Part shown: positions 9,940 through 18,314 of the stretch, in pieces | How the letters are laid out: every line of letters starts with the position of its first letter | Numbering within the stretch: the stretch's first letter is position 1 | Assembly: GCF_030929555.1 (NCBI RefSeq) | Contig: NZ_JAVFVT010000008.1 | Location: 62,001-126,000, forward strand | DNA: 64,000 bases | From: Paenibacillus sp. LHD-117 | GTDB taxonomy: Bacteria > Bacillota > Bacilli > Paenibacillales > Paenibacillaceae | Direction of reading: 5' to 3' | Notes under the pieces: generated by a model | The model's database searches: none | What the model saw: the letters and a program-made list of their open reading frames with translations, nothing else | Told to the model about the DNA's origin: nothing | Position numbers and translations under genes: made by a program

Positions 9940-10437
9940 ATGGAGGATCCCTTGCAGCGTACGGGCAAGGACATCGCTCAAATCTACCGACGGCATGCCC
10001 ACACCGTCTACAAAGTCAGCTTCATGCTGCTGAAGAACGTGGTCGACGCCGAAGAAGCGACGCAGACCGCCTTCCTGAAGCTGATGCAGTCGGACATGAC
10101 CTTCCGGGACAACGAGCACGAGAAGGCTTGGCTCATCGTGACCGCCCGCAATCACTGCCGTAATATGCTGAAGCACTGGTGGAGGCGCATGCGGACGACG
10201 CTGGAGGAGGCCGATCAGAGGCTGCTGGCGGAGGAAATCAGGCATGACGAGACGCTCGGCGAGGTGCTGGCCCTGCCTGCGAAATACCGTTTGCCGATTT
10301 ATTTGTTTTATTACGAAGGGTACAGCACGAAGGAAATCGCGGATCTGCTCTCCGTCAAGGAAGCGACGATCCGCACGCAGCTACATACAGGCCGGAAGCT
10401 CCTGAAGCTGCAGATAGGTGGTGAAGGCGATGACTGA
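9940..10437 (+). CDS. ECF-type RNA polymerase sigma factor
   Basis: The 165-aa protein has sigma region 2 (residues about 15-80, with YKVSFMLLKNVVDAEEATQT and EKAWLIVTARNHCRNMLKHWW). Region 4 (about 105-160) has the helix-turn-helix YSTKEIADLLSVKEATIRTQ. The spacing and small size are typical of extracytoplasmic-function sigma factors of the SigM/SigW type. AGAAGGGGGG precedes the ATG. The next gene overlaps by 8 bases and encodes a membrane protein expected to be its anti-sigma factor. Autoregulation is likely, but no convincing ECF promoter was found upstream. Confidence 0.9.
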   Translation: MEDPLQRTGKDIAQIYRRHAHTVYKVSFMLLKNVVDAEEATQTAFLKLMQSDMTFRDNEHEKAWLIVTARNHCRNMLKHWWRRMRTTLEEADQRLLAEEIRHDETLGEVLALPAKYRLPIYLFYYEGYSTKEIADLLSVKEATIRTQLHTGRKLLKLQIGGEGDD

Positions 10438-11389
10438 GCAGGAGCTAATCGACCGCCTAGCCAAAATAGGCCCTACGAAAACCCAGACGGATCGGATGCT
10501 GAATCGGATTCTGAATCCGGGTAAGGCGAAGCCGAAGGCGTTCTGGAGACGCGGTTATCGGATCGCGTTGCCCGCGCTGGCTTGCTTGCTCTTCGCAATC
10601 GTCGCGATTCCGGCCTTCCTGCAGGACAAGGAGGAAGCGGCGATTCCGCTGCTGAAGCCCGTCGTGGCGCCGCTTGCAGCCGAGTTTGGCCTTCCGCGCG
10701 GCACACCGCGAGCCTTTGATGCGGGGGGAGTTTCTAAGTTTCTGAATTATAACGGCAGCCGCTACACGTTTCTGAACGACGGCGCGCCGTTCGATCTGTC
10801 AGCCCTCAAGATCGAAGAAGGCGAACCTCTTGGGATGCTGGATTACGACATCTCGGCGGATTTGCAAGCGGGAGGAGTGAACGGATACGCGAAGCGGGAC
10901 TTTGGGGCGACCTACTTAATGGGGGGCTCGTTATACGAGCTGCCCGGCTACGAGCCGGGGTTCAGGCTTGCGGTCGCGCATGAAGGAAGCACCTATATCG
11001 CGCAGCTCGCAGGCAAGACGGACGGCAGCATGATCCCGGCAGGCGATTACGTGAAGCAGGCGAAGCTCGGCCGTCTGGCGGAGCGGGTGGAACTGCTCGA
11101 TCAACCCGGTAAACAGCTTCTCCATGTTTGGCTCGCGAAGAAGGATTTACGCGATTGGATCGACCGTATCACCGCATGCGAGCCCGTTAGCGAGCTGACG
11201 AACGAGCTGCACGATCAGCTGGCGTTGGCGCAGTCCTCGGGCAAGACGAATGTGCTGCGCTGGGCGCTGAAGGACGGCACGTCGATCGATATGAATATTT
11301 TCCCCGACATGAAGATAGTAACGATCGGGGACGGCGCCTACGCGCTTCCCGATTCTTGGATGGAGACAAATTCGCATCTATTCCGCTAA
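10430..11389 (+). CDS. Probable membrane-bound anti-sigma factor
   Basis: The start chosen is ATG 10430 (MTEQELIDRLAKIGPTKTQ), with AGGTGG upstream. The 319-aa protein has a short cytoplasmic N-terminal helix region, one membrane helix at about residues 41-60 (YRIALPALACLLFAIVAIPAF), and a large extracytoplasmic domain of about 250 aa without a recognised fold. This topology, together with the 8-base overlap with an ECF sigma gene, is that of an anti-sigma factor. No zinc-binding HxxxCxxC motif is present, so it is not a ZAS-type protein. Function is inferred from context. Confidence 0.7.
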   Translation: MTEQELIDRLAKIGPTKTQTDRMLNRILNPGKAKPKAFWRRGYRIALPALACLLFAIVAIPAFLQDKEEAAIPLLKPVVAPLAAEFGLPRGTPRAFDAGGVSKFLNYNGSRYTFLNDGAPFDLSALKIEEGEPLGMLDYDISADLQAGGVNGYAKRDFGATYLMGGSLYELPGYEPGFRLAVAHEGSTYIAQLAGKTDGSMIPAGDYVKQAKLGRLAERVELLDQPGKQLLHVWLAKKDLRDWIDRITACEPVSELTNELHDQLALAQSSGKTNVLRWALKDGTSIDMNIFPDMKIVTIGDGAYALPDSWMETNSHLFR

Positions 11390-11407
11390 ATAGTATTGAA
11401 AGGATGA

Positions 11408-12493
11408 ATGACGATGAAAACGACGATGAAAAAAGCTTTCGTAACGCTAACCGCTGTATCTTGCCTGGCTTGCGGAGCTTCCCTGGCTGCCGCGCAGCCG
11501 CTGGAGATTGTGCCGATCAGCGCACCGATTACCGGTGAAATCATCCCGATTAGCGCGCCGATCAACGGGGAGGTCGTGCCGATCAGCGCGCCTAACTATG
11601 TGATCGCACATCAGAACAAGCTGGCGCCGGTTCGCGTCTACGGCCAAGCCGCTTCGATCGAAGAGAACCGGATCACGCTTGAAAACAACAATGAAAACGC
11701 AGAGTTCCCGTCGATCGTCTTAAATATTGGCGAGAATACGCGCATTCTTGATGCGGTGGACGGACTCCCTATCGCGCTGGAGGATATTCGCGAGAACGAG
11801 ACGCTATACGCTTACGTAGGTCCGGCGATGACGATGAGCTTGCCTCCGATCTCGAACGCCGAGCTGATCATCGCGGGTATCCCGGCGGACTTCGCCGTAC
11901 CGTCGTATGCCGAGGTGGAGAGCGTGAAGAAAGGCGCGGACGGCAGCGTCGTCCTGAAGACGAACCAAGATTCCGAGGTTACCGTGACGAAAGAAACGAC
12001 GCTGCTTCCGTTCCTGACGAAAAACATCATCACCGTCGACATGCTCAGACCGGGCAGCAAGGTGCTCGTATGGGAGCAAGCGCCAGCGGCGGACGGAGAG
12101 CAAGCGTCGCCAGCAGCTCGGAAGGTCGTCGCTTTCCCTTACGAATACGCGGGTTACGTTGAAGCGGATTTGGATGGAATCGCCGTGAACGGAGAAGCTT
12201 TGGTACTGTCCGAGGCCGAGGCGACATATGCGAAGGACGGCCAGCTCATGCTGCCGCTGCGGAAGCTGGCGGAAGCGCTGGGCTACGAGATCAAGTGGGA
12301 CGCGAAGACGAGCGGCATCGAAGTGCTGAGCGGAGACAGCGTGCTATACAGCTTTACCGCGCGCGGCTCCGAAGTGACGACGGCAGACGGCGAGACGCGC
12401 GATCTGCTCGCAGCCTCCGTGGTGAAAGGCGGCGTCACCTTCCTCGCGGCGGACGACCTGATCGAGTTGAATGGCGTGAAGATCGTGAAATAG
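11408..12493 (+). CDS. Secreted stalk (copper amine oxidase N-terminal-like) domain protein with PISAP repeats
   Basis: The 361-aa protein has a Sec signal peptide, MKKAFVTLTAVSCLACGASLAAAQ. Three copies of a PISAP motif, about 11 residues apart, follow at once (VPISAPITGEI, IPISAPINGEV, VPISAP). A beta-rich middle region comes next, and the C-terminal 110 residues are a stalk domain found in many Paenibacillus exported proteins (LPLRKLAEALGYEIKWDAKTS). ATG 11414 is an alternative start 10 bases after GAAAGG. It is third in the ECF sigma operon, so it may be an envelope-stress product or an accessory sensor. No enzymatic residues are recognisable. Confidence 0.8.
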   Translation: MTMKTTMKKAFVTLTAVSCLACGASLAAAQPLEIVPISAPITGEIIPISAPINGEVVPISAPNYVIAHQNKLAPVRVYGQAASIEENRITLENNNENAEFPSIVLNIGENTRILDAVDGLPIALEDIRENETLYAYVGPAMTMSLPPISNAELIIAGIPADFAVPSYAEVESVKKGADGSVVLKTNQDSEVTVTKETTLLPFLTKNIITVDMLRPGSKVLVWEQAPAADGEQASPAARKVVAFPYEYAGYVEADLDGIAVNGEALVLSEAEATYAKDGQLMLPLRKLAEALGYEIKWDAKTSGIEVLSGDSVLYSFTARGSEVTTADGETRDLLAASVVKGGVTFLAADDLIELNGVKIVK

Positions 12494-12515
12494 GTCTTTT
12501 TCGAAGATGCTAGAT

Positions 12516-12560
12516 GAGATCGGAATTTCCTCGGAAGGGGATATTCCGATCTCTTTTTTT
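12516..12560 (+). terminator. Rho-independent terminator of the sigma operon
   Basis: GAGATCGGAAT and ATTCCGATCTC form an 11-bp stem followed by TTTTTTT. It ends the ECF sigma/anti-sigma/secreted-protein operon before the LacI-type regulator. Confidence 0.9.
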
Positions 12561-12698
12561 CGAAGGATAAGCCGGATTTAAGAGTTATTTTTGAAATGGA
12601 TTTTTGGAAGGGATTCAAAAATATTATCTAAACCTTAATGATCCTTCTGTTACACTGTTAGGGAGAAGCTTAAAGAATCGACGAACAGGAGAATGCGA

Positions 12699-13700
12699 AT
12701 GGTACCGACGATTAAGGAAATAGCCAGATTGGCAGGCGTGTCCAAATCCACGGTTTCGCGGGTTGTCACGGGCAACGGATATGCGAGCCCGGAAGCAAAG
12801 GAAAAGATTTTGAACACGATCCGCGAGCTCCAATATAAGCCGAATGCGGTTGCCCGCGCGATGGTATCGAAGCGCACGAAAAACATAGGCGTCATTATCT
12901 ATCGCGATCACCAGCCGATCGCTTCCCATCCGCTGTACGGCAAAATTCTCGATGCAATTCTGGAGTCGGCCGGAGCGCTAGGCTATTCCGTCTTTGTGAC
13001 GACAGATAAGGAGATGTCGCTGCGGTCCGCAGACTTCATGCTGGAGAAACGGGTCGACGGATTGATTCTGATCAGCCGCCTGCGTAATAATGTCATCGAA
13101 TATATTAAGAGCTTCGGCGTTCCTTATTTGATGGTCAACGGCACGACCGAGGACGAAGAGGTCATCCATATTGTCAATCAGGATGAGAAGGGCGGAAGAC
13201 TTGCGGCGGAGTACCTGGAGAGGAACCATGAACGGATCGCCATGATGGAAGGTCCCCAGGAGCATCGAAGCCATTTTCTGAGATCCAGCGGCTTCAGGAC
13301 GATGCTGGAGCAGCTCGGCAAACCGCTGGACGCGTCTTCCGTTTACTCCTCCGAGGCCTCCACCTTCGAATCCGGATACCGGACGCTGGAATTGAATTGG
13401 GCTCATTTTGTGCGGGAGGGATTTACGGCCTTGTTTTGTACCAACGACATGATGGCGCTCGGCGCGATGAAGGTTTTGGCGGAACGCGGAATCCAGATAC
13501 CGGGGCAGGTGGCTGTGATGGGGTACGACAACGTAGATCTGGCGTCGATGTATCAGCCCTCAATGACAACGATTGCCGTCGATACCGCAAAAATGGGGCA
13601 CGATGCCGTCATTATACTCGACAAGCTGATGAAGGAGGAGGCGTACGACGCGCGAACGATCGAACAGGAGCCGCAGCTGATCATCCGGCAGTCCACCTGA
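12699..13700 (+). CDS. LacI-family transcriptional regulator
   Basis: ATG 12699 is preferred over the one at 12693 because AGGAG lies 7 bases upstream. The N-terminal helix-turn-helix reads TIKEIARLAGVSKSTVSRVV, with a hinge near residue 50. A periplasmic-binding-protein-like effector domain of about 275 aa follows (YDNVDLASMYQPSMTTI near the C-terminus). The 333-aa length is typical. A pair of palindromic operators with the central AACGTT preferred by this family lies 130 bases downstream, just before the ABC operon. It is probably the repressor of that operon and releases on binding the imported substrate or a derivative. Confidence 0.93.
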   Translation: MVPTIKEIARLAGVSKSTVSRVVTGNGYASPEAKEKILNTIRELQYKPNAVARAMVSKRTKNIGVIIYRDHQPIASHPLYGKILDAILESAGALGYSVFVTTDKEMSLRSADFMLEKRVDGLILISRLRNNVIEYIKSFGVPYLMVNGTTEDEEVIHIVNQDEKGGRLAAEYLERNHERIAMMEGPQEHRSHFLRSSGFRTMLEQLGKPLDASSVYSSEASTFESGYRTLELNWAHFVREGFTALFCTNDMMALGAMKVLAERGIQIPGQVAVMGYDNVDLASMYQPSMTTIAVDTAKMGHDAVIILDKLMKEEAYDARTIEQEPQLIIRQST

Positions 13701-13830
13701 AGGGAAGAGAAACCTTTTACAAGAACTATAACTAGGTTTGACAATGAGCGAACAAAGCACCCTTATTCTTAAAAGCGAAGGGTAGCTCGAACATGTAACC
13801 CGGTGCAACGTGGAACTCCCTGTTCCATGT

Positions 13831-13868
13831 GTGGGAACGTTCCCTCACTAATGTGAGAACGTTCCCAC
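13831..13868. promoter_or_regulatory. Tandem LacI-type operators
   Basis: GTGGGAACGTTCCCTCAC and GTGAGAACGTTCCCAC are separated by TAAT. Each has a GGGAACGTTCCC-like palindrome centred on AACGTT, with centres 22 bases apart. The whole block is also roughly palindromic. It lies 26 bases upstream of the first ABC gene, a repressor position. The adjacent LacI-family protein is the obvious ligand. Confidence 0.8.
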
Positions 13869-13894
13869 AATTTATCACATGAAAGGAGTTTGAC

Positions 13895-14719
13895 ATGCGC
13901 TGGTACTTCCAGGCCTTAGGCCCGCGTAAAATCATCGAATTCGTGCTGCTGGTTTTGTTCGTCGTTTTTTTTATGGGTCCGCTGCTTAATTTGCTCATTC
14001 TGGCATTCAGCGACCAATGGAGGTTCCCGGCGGCTCTGCCGCAAACCTGGTCGATCAAATGGTGGTGGTTCGTATTTCAGCAGGACGACATTGCGAAATC
14101 GATCGGCTTATCCTTCCTGATTGCGACCATCGTAACCGTGTTATCGATCATCATCTGCGTACCAGCGGCCTACGCGTTCGCAAGACTTAGCTTTCCGCTC
14201 AGCCGTTTTTTTCTTTTTTCCTTCTTGCTGACGCACGCGTTCCCGAAGATGGGCCTGTACGTAGCAATCGCCGTCCTGTTTTACAAAATCGGGCTGATGA
14301 ACACGCTCGCGGGGGTTGTCCTTATCCATATCGTCAACGTGCTGATGTACATGACCTGGATTCCGTCGGCCGCATTTCGCAGCATTCATCAGGCACAGGA
14401 GGAATCGGCCCGCGACGTCGGCGCCAGTCCGATGCGCGTATTCCGCTCCATCACGTTGCCAATGGCCAGTCCGGCTATTCTAGTAGCCTCGATTTTTACG
14501 TTTCTGAATTCGCTCGACGAGGCGCAGGGGACGTTTTTGGTTGGCATACCGAATTTTAAGACGATGCCGATCATTATGTATTCCATCATTACCGATTTTC
14601 CGAGTAACGCCGGGGCGGTGTTCTCGATTCTGCTGACCACGCCGACGGTTATCCTGCTGCTGGCTGCACAGCGATTCGTTAGCGCCGACGTGCTCTCCAG
14701 CGGATTCAAGCTCAAGTAA
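13895..14719 (+). CDS. ABC transporter permease (PotC/AfuB type)
   Basis: The 274-aa integral membrane protein has about six hydrophobic helices. Its ATPase-docking EAA loop reads EESARDVGASPMRVFRSITLPM. GAAAGGAG precedes the ATG. It belongs to the Pot/Afu/ThiP group of permeases for small charged solutes rather than to the sugar group. It is first in a seven-gene operon with ATPase, binding protein, second permease, two hydrolase-type genes and a small companion gene, downstream of tandem LacI operators. Confidence 0.9.
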   Translation: MRWYFQALGPRKIIEFVLLVLFVVFFMGPLLNLLILAFSDQWRFPAALPQTWSIKWWWFVFQQDDIAKSIGLSFLIATIVTVLSIIICVPAAYAFARLSFPLSRFFLFSFLLTHAFPKMGLYVAIAVLFYKIGLMNTLAGVVLIHIVNVLMYMTWIPSAAFRSIHQAQEESARDVGASPMRVFRSITLPMASPAILVASIFTFLNSLDEAQGTFLVGIPNFKTMPIIMYSIITDFPSNAGAVFSILLTTPTVILLLAAQRFVSADVLSSGFKLK

Positions 14720-14734
14720 CGGAGGAGTGAAGGC

Positions 14735-15814
14735 ATGACCACGACACAGTTATCGGTTCGATCGCTAACCAAGCGATATAAGACGGGAGAGGGAGTATCG
14801 GATATCTCTCTGGATATTCAGAAAGGCGAGCTGGTTACGCTGCTGGGTCCTTCGGGTTGCGGCAAAACGACCGTGCTGCGGAGCATCGGCGGATTTCTGC
14901 AGCCGGATTCGGGGGACATTCAGATCGAAGGCAGATGCGTACACCAGTTGCCGCCGGAGAAGCGCCCGACCTCCATGGTTTTTCAAGGCTACAATCTGTG
15001 GCCGCACATGACGGTATTCGATAATTTGGCCTTCGGCCTGAAAATCCGCAAGACGCCGGCCAAAGAGATTCGTCGGGCAGTCGAAGAGGCTTTGGCGCTG
15101 GTCCGGCTCCCCGGATCGGAGCAGAAGTTTCCTAGTCAGCTGTCCGGCGGACAACAGCAGCGGGTAGCGCTCGCCAGGTCTCTGCTGCTCAAGCCGGCCG
15201 TGCTGCTGCTGGACGAGCCCTTCTCGGCGCTTGATGCCAAGCTTCGCCATGAAATGCGGGAGGAGCTGCGCGAGATTCAAGCCAAGATCGGCTTGACCAT
15301 GGTATTCGTCACCCACGATCAGGAGGAGGCATTGTCCTTATCCGATCGAATCGTTGTCATGAATCAAGGCCGGATCGAGCAGATCGCCGCGCCTCAGGAC
15401 ATTTACGACCGTCCGGCCAGTCTATATGTCGCGCAATTTATTGGCAAAATGAATTTCTTAAAGGGGGTGGTGGAGCAGGACGGAATCAAGGTCGGACAAC
15501 GGCGAATCCCGCACGATGTTTCCGACAGCCGGAACGGCAGCGAGGTCACCGTAGCGGTACGGCCCGAGGACGTCCGCTTTACGGAAGGACAGGATGACAG
15601 CCTTGCAGGCAACGTGAAACAAATTATGGTGCTGGGTCATTACGCCGAAGTATCTGTGGAGCTGCCCGGCCTGGGAACGATCCGGTCGTTTCAGCCGCGT
15701 CAATCGGTAGCTGGACTGGATGCCGGCCAGCCGCTCAACGTCGATTTTTCCCGAACGCTCGTCTTTTCCGAATCCGGAGCCATCCAACCATTAAAAGGAG
15801 GAAATCATTTATGA
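14735..15814 (+). CDS. ABC transporter ATP-binding protein (PotA/FbpC type)
   Basis: The 359-aa ATPase has Walker A GPSGCGKTT near residue 40, Q-loop FQGYNLWPH, signature LSGGQQQRVALARSL, Walker B VLLLDEPFSALDAKL and H-loop VTHDQEEA. A C-terminal TOBE domain (about 275-350) is typical of the PotA/FbpC/UgpC group. It energises the two permeases of this operon. Its last 4 bases overlap the binding-protein start. Confidence 0.93.
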   Translation: MTTTQLSVRSLTKRYKTGEGVSDISLDIQKGELVTLLGPSGCGKTTVLRSIGGFLQPDSGDIQIEGRCVHQLPPEKRPTSMVFQGYNLWPHMTVFDNLAFGLKIRKTPAKEIRRAVEEALALVRLPGSEQKFPSQLSGGQQQRVALARSLLLKPAVLLLDEPFSALDAKLRHEMREELREIQAKIGLTMVFVTHDQEEALSLSDRIVVMNQGRIEQIAAPQDIYDRPASLYVAQFIGKMNFLKGVVEQDGIKVGQRRIPHDVSDSRNGSEVTVAVRPEDVRFTEGQDDSLAGNVKQIMVLGHYAEVSVELPGLGTIRSFQPRQSVAGLDAGQPLNVDFSRTLVFSESGAIQPLKGGNHL

Positions 15815-16983
15815 TATCCAGAAAAAAACTAACAGCCTCGATTGTTGTACCTGTACTTGCTGTATCCATGCTGGCCGGCTGCGGCAACAACGGTTCGGCC
15901 GACACCGGCGGCGCTGAAGCGGTCGATGGAAACGCAGGCGGAAGCGGCGTTACAACCGAATTTTCGTTTTATTTCTCCGGCTCGCAGAACGTCAAGGAGC
16001 TGTGGGATACGCTCATACCGATGTTCGAAAAGCAGAATCCGAACGTGAAGGTCAAGGAGGTTTACCTGCCATCCGGTACGGCGGCGCAGCCGACGCTGGA
16101 TCGCCTCATCGCCGCCAAGCAAGCCGGCAAAGGCTCGGGCGACATCGATCTCTATGAAGGCGGTCTTGGCGACGTTTCGAAGGGACAGAAGGAAGAATTG
16201 TGGGATACGCTCTCGAACGAGTCGATCCCGAACTTGGAACATGTGGACGTGAAGACGCTGGAAAACGTCGGAAACCAGGCGATCCCTTACCGCGCTTCCG
16301 CAGTTGTGCTGGCGTATAACGGCGATGTCGTCAAGGATGCACCGAGCACGCTGGACGAGCTTTATGACTGGATTCGTAACCATCCCGGCAAGTTCGCCTA
16401 CAACGATCCTTCGACGGGCGGAGCGGGAGATTCGTTTGTCCAATCGGCCGTTTACAACTTTTTGCCGGAAGGTTCCACGAGCAATTCCGACCCTTCTATT
16501 ATGTCCCAATGGGACGAAGGTTTCCAGTTGCTGAAGGAGCTTGGACCGAATGTGTATGGGAAAGGCATTTATCCGAAAAAAAATCAGGGAACGCTGGATC
16601 TGCTCGCCAGAGGCGAAGTGGATATGATCCCGGCCTGGTCCGATATGGGTCTTGAACAAATCGACAAGGGCCTGCTGCCGAAATCGACCGTGCTCAAGCA
16701 GCTTAATCCTGGCTTTAACGGCGGACCTACTTATCTCATGGTGCCTGCTTTGTCCGAGAAGAAGGAAGCCGTTGCTGAATTCCTCGACTTCATTCTTACG
16801 CCGGAAGCCCAATCGGTCATCGTACGCAAAATGCACGGCTTCCCGGGAATCAAGATGTCGGATATGCCGCAGGAGATCCAGGATGAGTTCAAAGGCGTAG
16901 CCGAAGGCTATCGCACTTTCAACCTTGGAGATCTGTCCAAGGAATTGCAAAAACGCTGGCAAAGCGATGTAGCGGCACAATGA
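15811..16983 (+). CDS. ABC transporter substrate-binding lipoprotein (Pot/Afu type)
   Basis: The lipoprotein signal peptide is MISRKKLTASIVVPVLAVSMLAGCG in outline, with the lipobox Cys near residue 24. A Gly/Ala linker and a bilobal domain of about 350 aa follow, with VKELWDTLIPMFEKQNPNVKVKEVY and a C-terminal EFLDFILTPEAQSVI helix. AAAGGAGG precedes the ATG. It catches the operon's solute outside the membrane. The solute is inferred to be a phosphodiester because the operon also encodes a PHP and a GDPD-like hydrolase. An iron or polyamine substrate is less likely in this context. Confidence 0.9.
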   Translation: MISRKKLTASIVVPVLAVSMLAGCGNNGSADTGGAEAVDGNAGGSGVTTEFSFYFSGSQNVKELWDTLIPMFEKQNPNVKVKEVYLPSGTAAQPTLDRLIAAKQAGKGSGDIDLYEGGLGDVSKGQKEELWDTLSNESIPNLEHVDVKTLENVGNQAIPYRASAVVLAYNGDVVKDAPSTLDELYDWIRNHPGKFAYNDPSTGGAGDSFVQSAVYNFLPEGSTSNSDPSIMSQWDEGFQLLKELGPNVYGKGIYPKKNQGTLDLLARGEVDMIPAWSDMGLEQIDKGLLPKSTVLKQLNPGFNGGPTYLMVPALSEKKEAVAEFLDFILTPEAQSVIVRKMHGFPGIKMSDMPQEIQDEFKGVAEGYRTFNLGDLSKELQKRWQSDVAAQ

Positions 16984-17822
16984 ACGGGAAAATAAAAACA
17001 GGGATGCTGGGACTACTTCTCGTCATCCCTTCTTTTCTTATTCTGCTTCTGGTCGTCATCGTTCCGATCGTGCTGTCCGCCGTCGAAAGCTTCCGTAACG
17101 ATGCCGGTGGTTATGATTTTTCGCGGTATATTTATTTGTTCACCGACAAAGGAATGGTCAACAATATTTGGTTCACGATGAAGATCACCGTCATTTCCGT
17201 GCTGTTCGTGATTGCCGTCAGCTATGCGCTTGCCGTCTATATGCGCTTTAGTACCGGATGGTTTGTTCGGGCGATCAAGCGGACGTACATGATCCCGATG
17301 TTCATACCGGGCGTTATCGCGACTTACGGGCTAATTAATATGTACGGAAACCACGGCTGGCTCGCCAGCTTCTTAAGCCTGCTCTTCGGCGCGGATATGC
17401 CGCGCGTGATCTTCGACGAGAAGGGAATTCTGCTCGCCAATCTGTGGTTCAATATCCCGTTCACGACCATGCTTCTTTCCTCGGCACTCGCGAGCATTAA
17501 CGACTCCACGATCGAAAGCGCGCGAGACATCGGAGCCGGGCGGCTGGCCGTCTTCTTCCGGATTATCTTGCCGCTTTCCTACAAGACGCTGCTCGTCGCG
17601 CTGACCTTCGTATTCATGGGCGTTATCGGGTCGTTCACCGCGCCGTTTCTCGTCGGGCCGAATGCGCCGCAGATGCTGGGCGTAGCGATGGAGCAAGTCT
17701 TCGGCGTGTATCAGGAGGCGGAGCAAGCTTCGGCGATCGCGGTGTTCCTGTTCCTGCTCTGCTCCGTGATGGGTTATTTCTACATCCGTTCCATGGTGAA
17801 GGAGGATTCGCCCTCCAATTGA
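16980..17822 (+). CDS. ABC transporter permease (PotB/AfuB type)
   Basis: The 280-aa protein has six membrane segments and the EAA loop IESARDIGAGRLAVFFRIILPL. Its ATGA start overlaps the binding-protein stop, so translation is coupled. It forms the translocation pore with the operon's first gene. Splitting the two permeases around the ATPase and binding protein is unusual but otherwise unremarkable. Confidence 0.9.
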   Translation: MNGKIKTGMLGLLLVIPSFLILLLVVIVPIVLSAVESFRNDAGGYDFSRYIYLFTDKGMVNNIWFTMKITVISVLFVIAVSYALAVYMRFSTGWFVRAIKRTYMIPMFIPGVIATYGLINMYGNHGWLASFLSLLFGADMPRVIFDEKGILLANLWFNIPFTTMLLSSALASINDSTIESARDIGAGRLAVFFRIILPLSYKTLLVALTFVFMGVIGSFTAPFLVGPNAPQMLGVAMEQVFGVYQEAEQASAIAVFLFLLCSVMGYFYIRSMVKEDSPSN

Positions 17823-17843
17823 CAAGGTTAAGGGGGTAAGACC

Positions 17844-18314
17844 ATGTATTTAAACATCTCGGGTCAAGTGACGCCTGTCTGCTCCCGAAGCCATATTTCT
17901 TACCGGTTCGCCGTTCTTCGGCCAACTGCCCGTCTCGTTGTCCGGTTTCGCTACTCGCCGAAGGAGCTGGATTCGCGGGACAGAAGCCGGAATCTAATTG
18001 ATGAAAGCCTGGAGCGTTATACGCTTCCCGGTCAGCTGGAAGCTGCCAAAGGCAATTGGGAAGCCTATCTGCCGCTCAAAAATCTGCTGACGCTGTCCGT
18101 CGACGACCCGCAGGGGCATCGGGGATCGGCCCACCGCCACGATCCTCAGCAGCTTCTGCATTTAGCCAAGGCCGAAGCTTCTCCCGGTCTGGAGCCGGGT
18201 CCGATCAAGCCCGGCATGTGGGCAATAACCGTCAGTCTGCACGCCGTTGTGACCGAGACCTGCGATTACGAGCTGCAGGTTTGGGGGGAGGAGGCGGACG
18301 AATGCGCTGGATAG
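17844..18314 (+). CDS. Small companion protein of PHP metallohydrolase
   Basis: The family of this 156-aa protein is not firmly recognised. AGGGGGTAAG precedes the ATG, and the end overlaps the PHP gene by 13 bases. The sequence is beta-rich (ISYRFAVLRPTARLVVRFRYSP and MWAITVSLHAVVTETCDYELQVW) and has no signal peptide. It looks like the lectin-like N-terminal domain sometimes fused to CehA/McbA-type PHP proteins, here a separate gene. It probably acts with the next protein, perhaps in substrate binding. This is inferred from position and fold impression only. Confidence 0.65.
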   Translation: MYLNISGQVTPVCSRSHISYRFAVLRPTARLVVRFRYSPKELDSRDRSRNLIDESLERYTLPGQLEAAKGNWEAYLPLKNLLTLSVDDPQGHRGSAHRHDPQQLLHLAKAEASPGLEPGPIKPGMWAITVSLHAVVTETCDYELQVWGEEADECAG

